Origin: Thauera sp. 28
Lineage (GTDB): Bacteria > Pseudomonadota > Gammaproteobacteria > Burkholderiales > Rhodocyclaceae
Direction: 5' to 3'
Length of the DNA: 64,000 nucleotides
Assembly: GCF_000310145.2 (NCBI RefSeq)
Contig: NZ_AMXA01000006.1
Location: 1 to 64,000, forward strand
In this document: piece by piece, positions 58,378 to 64,000 of the stretch
Numbering within the stretch: the first letter of the stretch is position 1
How the letters are laid out: every line of letters begins with the position of its first letter
Made by a program: the position numbers and the translations under genes
The notes under the pieces: model-generated
Told to the model about the DNA's origin: nothing
What the model saw: the letters and a program-made list of their open reading frames with translations, nothing else
Database searches by the model: none

Positions 58378-59451
58378 ATGGCCCGCACTCGCCAACGATC
58401 CACAGCACCGGAAAACGGCAAGGACGCGCGCGGCGGGTCAGCGGGCGATCTTGGCGAGTTGCGCCGCCTGCTTCGCGCGGCCGACGCCAGCACCCCGGAT
58501 GCACCACCGGTCCAGCCCGGCAAGCGCATCCGGCTCACCGTGGCGCCCGCCCAAAAGGCCGAAGACCGCGCCGACCTTGCCGCCACACCCGATGCGGACG
58601 AGCTCGCGCTGTTTCGCCGTACGGTGGGCTCAACCAGGCCGATACGCAGGGACAACCGCGCCGAACTCGATCCGCCGCGTCCAGCCCCAGTGCGGCGTAC
58701 GCTGCAGGCCGAGGACGAGGCGCCTGTACCCGCCCGTCCGCGAGCAGACCAGGATCCACTACTGGCGGCCTACGCAGGCGTCGTGCCGCTGCGCGACAGC
58801 GGACGTGCAGAAGTCGATGCGCCCCGACGGCAAGCCCGCAACCCAGGCACGGAAACAGCCACGGCGGTGCAACGCCCAGACGCAATCGTGCTGCCGGCCG
58901 ACGCCGACCTGCGCGATCCGGCCAGCCTGTTCCGCACTGTGGTCGGACACGCACGCCCCATCGACACGCGCAACCGCGTCGAGCTCCAGCGCCCCGCTCC
59001 GCCGCCCGCCCCCGTCAAGCGTGAAGCGGACGAACGCGCCGCGCTCGATGAATCGTTGGCGGCCCCCCTCAGCCTCGAGGACCGCCTGGACATGGGCGAC
59101 GAGGCCGCTTTCCTGCGCAGCGGCCTGCCACGCCGGGTACTGACCGACCTTAGGCGTGGGCGGTGGGTCCTGCAGGCTCAGATCGACCTGCATGGGCTGA
59201 CGCGGGACGAGGCGCGTAGCGCACTCGCGCACTTCCTCCATGACAGCCTGAATCAGGGACTGCGCTGCATCCGCGTGATCCACGGCAAGGGCCACGGCTC
59301 ACCCGGAAAGGTGTCGATTCTCAAGCAGCTGTCGCGCGGCTGGCTCGCCCAGCGCGAGGAGATCCTGGCCTTCTGTCAGGCGGGGCCGCATGACGGCGGG
59401 AGTGGCGCGCTGCTCGTGCTGCTGCGCGCGCAGAACGCCAACCCGCGCTGA
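58378..59451 (+). CDS. Smr-domain protein with triplicated N-terminal motif
   Basis: A 357-residue Smr (MutS2-like) protein. The C-terminal Smr domain (about residues 262-350) has QIDLHGLTRDEARSALAHFL and the catalytic/RNA-binding IRVIHGKGHGS. The N-terminal two thirds are Pro/Arg/Asp-rich and contain three related units at residues 78-102, 128-151 and 184-206 (pattern LFRxxVGxxRPI...NRxEL.RP); proteobacterial Smr proteins usually have one such motif. Nuclease or ribosome-rescue activity is inferred from the family. Convergent with the PII gene. Confidence 0.82.
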   Translation: MARTRQRSTAPENGKDARGGSAGDLGELRRLLRAADASTPDAPPVQPGKRIRLTVAPAQKAEDRADLAATPDADELALFRRTVGSTRPIRRDNRAELDPPRPAPVRRTLQAEDEAPVPARPRADQDPLLAAYAGVVPLRDSGRAEVDAPRRQARNPGTETATAVQRPDAIVLPADADLRDPASLFRTVVGHARPIDTRNRVELQRPAPPPAPVKREADERAALDESLAAPLSLEDRLDMGDEAAFLRSGLPRRVLTDLRRGRWVLQAQIDLHGLTRDEARSALAHFLHDSLNQGLRCIRVIHGKGHGSPGKVSILKQLSRGWLAQREEILAFCQAGPHDGGSGALLVLLRAQNANPR

Positions 59452-59455
59452 ACGT

Positions 59456-61440
<1,985 letters not shown>

Positions 61441-61637
61441 GGGCGGAACTATACCGCTTCGGCGATGCTGCGGAGAGGCGAAGTAATGCCTTCTCAGCCT
61501 GCCGCAACCGAGTCCGATCACCCACAGTTCGTGTTGGAAAGCCTGTGGATAAATCCTGGGTGAAGTGCGCAAGTCGATGACGCGCAAGCGAATCGCCGCA
61601 CTGCACAAGAATGAGGCAAGCGAGGAACCCAAGCACG

Positions 61638-62855
61638 ATGAACAAGGCCTGCACACAGCTTGCCGAACATACGGACGGGCTGCATTTCGTCACCACCATC
61701 GGCGAAATCGAAGCCGGGCGCTGGGACGCCTTGGTTCAAGCCAGCTCGCCAAGCGCACCGCCCTGCCTGCGCCATGCCTTCCTGGACGCACTCGAGCACA
61801 CTGGCTGCGTGGGTGGACGTAGCGGCTGGGCGCCCGCACACGCCACACTCTGGCGCAGCGGACAACTGGTCGCGGCCATGCCCCTTTACCTGAAGTCGCA
61901 CTCCTATGGCGAGTACGTCTTCGACTGGGCATGGGCGGAGGCCTACCAGCGCCACGGTCTCGAGTACTACCCGAAATGGCTAGCGGCATTGCCTTTCACG
62001 CCCATCTCCGGGCCCCGCCTGCTCGGTCTCACGACCACCGACCGCGCGGCGCTGCTCGAGTCCGTCCTCGAAGCCGTACGCTCGAGCCCGATGTCCTCGT
62101 TCCACCTTCTGCTCCCCGCCGAAGACGAACTGCCACTGCTCGAAAACGCGGGACTCATGATCCGGGACGGCGTGCAGTTCCACTGGCGCAACGAGGCTGA
62201 GGCAAGAACGGCCGCCACCGCCACCACGCAATCACGCTGGAGAGACTTCGATGACTTCCTCGCCAGTCTCAACCACGACAAACGCAAGAAGATTCGCCAG
62301 GAGCGGCGGCGAGCGGCGGCCCATGGCCTCGAACTGCGCTGGCTTGACGGACACAAGGCGAGTCCGGCGGAGTGGGACTTCTTTCACCGTTGCTACAGCA
62401 TCACCTATGCCTTGCATCGGTCAACACCCTACCTCGGCGCGCCCTTCTTCCGCGAGCTTGCCCGACGCATGCCCGACTCCGTACGCCTGCTGATCGCAAC
62501 GCGTGATGGCCAGGATATTGCCGCCAGCCTCTTCCTGTGCGACCAGCGTGCGCTGTACGGTCGCTACTGGGGCGCGCTCGAGCACCTGCCCTTCCTGCAT
62601 TTCGAACTGTGCTACTACCAGGCCATCGAGTACTGCATACAGAAGGGTCTGGAGCGTTTCGAGGGCGGCGCGCAAGGCGAGCACAAGCTGTCCCGGGGCC
62701 TGCTTCCCGTGCGCACGAGATCTGCGCACTGGCTTGCGGATACGCGTTTCAGCAGGGCGGTCGACGACTACCTGACTCGCGAGCGCGAGGGCATGAACGC
62801 ATACGTGGATGAACTGAACGAGCGCCTGCCCTTTCGCCGCGAGGCCACGGACTGA
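61638..62855 (+). CDS. FemAB-like acyltransferase (DUF482 family)
   Basis: A 405-residue GNAT-fold protein of the DUF482 family (peptidogalycan biosynthesis-like), containing YLKSHSYGEYVFDWAWAEAYQRHGLEYYPKW and PFTPISGPRLL. A basic segment follows (FLASLNHDKRKKIRQERRRAAAHG), then the C-terminal acyltransferase half LHFELCYYQAIEYCIQKGLERFEGGAQGEHKLSRGL. GAGGAA 10 bases before the ATG supports the start. The substrate is unknown. Divergent from nadE. Confidence 0.82.
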   Translation: MNKACTQLAEHTDGLHFVTTIGEIEAGRWDALVQASSPSAPPCLRHAFLDALEHTGCVGGRSGWAPAHATLWRSGQLVAAMPLYLKSHSYGEYVFDWAWAEAYQRHGLEYYPKWLAALPFTPISGPRLLGLTTTDRAALLESVLEAVRSSPMSSFHLLLPAEDELPLLENAGLMIRDGVQFHWRNEAEARTAATATTQSRWRDFDDFLASLNHDKRKKIRQERRRAAAHGLELRWLDGHKASPAEWDFFHRCYSITYALHRSTPYLGAPFFRELARRMPDSVRLLIATRDGQDIAASLFLCDQRALYGRYWGALEHLPFLHFELCYYQAIEYCIQKGLERFEGGAQGEHKLSRGLLPVRTRSAHWLADTRFSRAVDDYLTREREGMNAYVDELNERLPFRREATD

Positions 62856-62868
62856 TCACCTTGCAGCT

Positions 62869-63435
62869 TCAGGTACGCGCTGCAGCCCCGATGAGAGGCA
62901 AGGCACGATAGAACGCGGTGATGGTCTTGGCGTCCGTAATCTCGCCACTTCGGATCAAGGCCTCGACCTCGCGAACGGGAAGCTCTAGCACCTCGAGAAA
63001 CTCGCCATCGTCCAAGGCATGGCCGACGTGCGTCAGCCCGGAGGCGAGGAAGATCTCGATGCGCTCGTCGGAGTAGCCGATGCACGGATGCATCACGCCC
63101 ACATGTTGCCAAGTGCGGGCCTCGAATCCCGTTTCTTCCCGCAACTCCCGGATCGCGCAGGCGCGGATATCCTCGCCCGCATCAATCTTGCCCGCCGGTA
63201 GCTCCAGGAATGCGCGCCCGAGCGGATAGCGGAACTGGCGCTCGAAAATCAAGCGGTCATCGTCAAGCAAGGCGACCACCACCACCGCGCCCGGGTGGCG
63301 AATGTACTCGCGCACCCCTTTCGAGCCATCGGGCAGAACTACCGCGTCGCGCCAGACCTTGAGCATGACGCCATCGAAGACCTGCTCGCTGGCCGCCGTA
63401 CGCTCCGCCAGCGGATCGTGGTTGGGGTCGCTCAT
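62869..63435 (-). CDS. nudF: Nudix hydrolase, ADP-ribose pyrophosphatase type
   Basis: A 188-residue Nudix enzyme hydrolysing ADP-ribose or related nucleotide sugars. Nudix box GKIDAGEDIRACAIRELREETGF with correct spacing, preceded by FERQFRYPLGRAFLELPAG as in NudF/ADPRase. The ATG giving MSDPNHD was chosen over one 11 codons upstream. Convergent with the DUF482 gene. Confidence 0.88.
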   Translation of the reverse strand: MSDPNHDPLAERTAASEQVFDGVMLKVWRDAVVLPDGSKGVREYIRHPGAVVVVALLDDDRLIFERQFRYPLGRAFLELPAGKIDAGEDIRACAIRELREETGFEARTWQHVGVMHPCIGYSDERIEIFLASGLTHVGHALDDGEFLEVLELPVREVEALIRSGEITDAKTITAFYRALPLIGAAART

Positions 63436-63546
63436 CGTCTCACCCCGCTCCCCTGAGCAACGCCGCATGCCGAGGCAGATTCACGAGCATACGCGCCTGG
63501 GCGCAAGAACAGCGGTCTGCGCCCGGCCCCGTCAACCATGCTCGAT

Positions 63547-64000
63547 TCAGAGCGAACCGAGCAGCGCATATGCGCACAGCGACATCAACATCTGCGGCGC
63601 GAGCCCCAGCGCAGCAATGGCAAGGCCATTGACCGACAACATGACGCGAACCTCTGCCGGAGCATGGATCGGCGACACATCGACCGGTTCGTCGAAGTAC
63701 ATCAGCTTGACCACGCGCAGGTAGTAGAAGGCACCGATCACCGACATGACGACAGCCAGCACGGCCAGCCAGAAGTAGCCTGCTGCCACCACTGCCTGCA
63801 ACACCGACAACTTGGCGAAGAAGCCAATGAAGAATGGCACGCCCGCCATCGAGAACATGACGAACAACATCATCAGCGCATACCATGGGCTGCGTCTGTT
63901 GAGACCCTTGAAATCGTCGATGTTCTCGGCCTCGAAGCCGGCACGTGACAGCAGGATGATCATGCCGAAGGAAGCGAGGCTCATGATCACGTATGACACA
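63547..64000 (-). CDS. nuoN: NADH-quinone oxidoreductase subunit N (3' part)
   Basis: The C-terminal 151 residues of a proton-pumping membrane subunit of complex I; the 5' end lies beyond the window. At least four helices are visible, with family features [19 protein letters not shown] (broken helix with conserved Pro and Lys) and [15 protein letters not shown]. It is the last gene of the nuo operon and points toward the Nudix gene, 110 bases away. Confidence 0.9.
   Translation of the reverse strand, partial: VSYVIMSLASFGMIILLSRAGFEAENIDDFKGLNRRSPWYALMMLFVMFSMAGVPFFIGFFAKLSVLQAVVAAGYFWLAVLAVVMSVIGAFYYLRVVKLMYFDEPVDVSPIHAPAEVRVMLSVNGLAIAALGLAPQMLMSLCAYALLGSL

Overview
The window is chromosomal DNA from a GC-rich (roughly two-thirds G+C) betaproteobacterium. 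Codon use and gene order fit a Rhodocyclales member of the Thauera/Azoarcus type. The taxonomic call is inference, based on ribF-ileS-lspA-fkpB-ispH, ftsK-lolA-rarA-serS, xseB-ispA-dxs-folE2 and NorE/NorF-like genes lying together. No rRNA, insertion sequence, prophage or CRISPR array was seen. Both ends cut through genes: an HlyD-type adaptor on the left and nuoN on the right.

Layout. 0-6.3 kb: an efflux trio (HlyD adaptor, RbbA-like double-ATPase/permease fusion, ABC-2 permease), two palindromic intergenic repeats, an MFS exporter and a small membrane protein. 6.3-15.4 kb: envelope and signalling genes (LpxH-like phosphoesterase plus glycosyltransferase, L,D-transpeptidase divergent from a MepK-like endopeptidase, diacylglycerol kinase, a kinase-HDOD-GAF fusion, a sugar dehydrogenase, VanZ). 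15.5-22.7 kb: rlhA, then a minus-strand operon. That operon is headed by a DUF2946 protein carrying the CXXC and C-terminal RAPP motifs of the copper-responsive upstream regulator CruR. It is followed by a TonB-dependent receptor, an Asp-box periplasmic protein and a thioredoxin-like protein. 22.3-29.4 kb: thioredoxin, ovothiol synthase OvoA coupled to a degenerate ADP-ribosylglycohydrolase-like protein, small exported proteins, CreA, NorE/NorF-like proteins and SlyX.

29.5-43.7 kb is mostly housekeeping: queG, tsaE, amiC, ribF-ileS-lspA-fkpB-ispH with a strong terminator, a Rieske oxygenase of unknown substrate, then xseB-ispA-dxs-folE2. Three isoprenoid genes (ispH, ispA, dxs) flank the Rieske gene. 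43.8-51.4 kb: a CxxC carboxymuconolactone-decarboxylase-family protein, three tRNAs (Ser-CGA and two identical Arg-ACG), a DnaJ-like protein, an RND adaptor-pump pair and serS. 51.6-64 kb: an unknown 87-residue gene, rarA-lolA-ftsK, a Crp/Fnr regulator, trxB, an Smr protein, a PII protein with nadE, a FemAB-like acyltransferase, a Nudix hydrolase and nuoN.

The observation most worth follow-up is the putative copper-sensing leader gene at 21.6-22.0 kb with its downstream operon. Others are the ovothiol/ADP-ribosylglycohydrolase pair whose usual metal ligands are missing, the 30% GC island inside tsaE that resembles an internal promoter, the kinase-HDOD-GAF fusion, and the palindromic repeat family.
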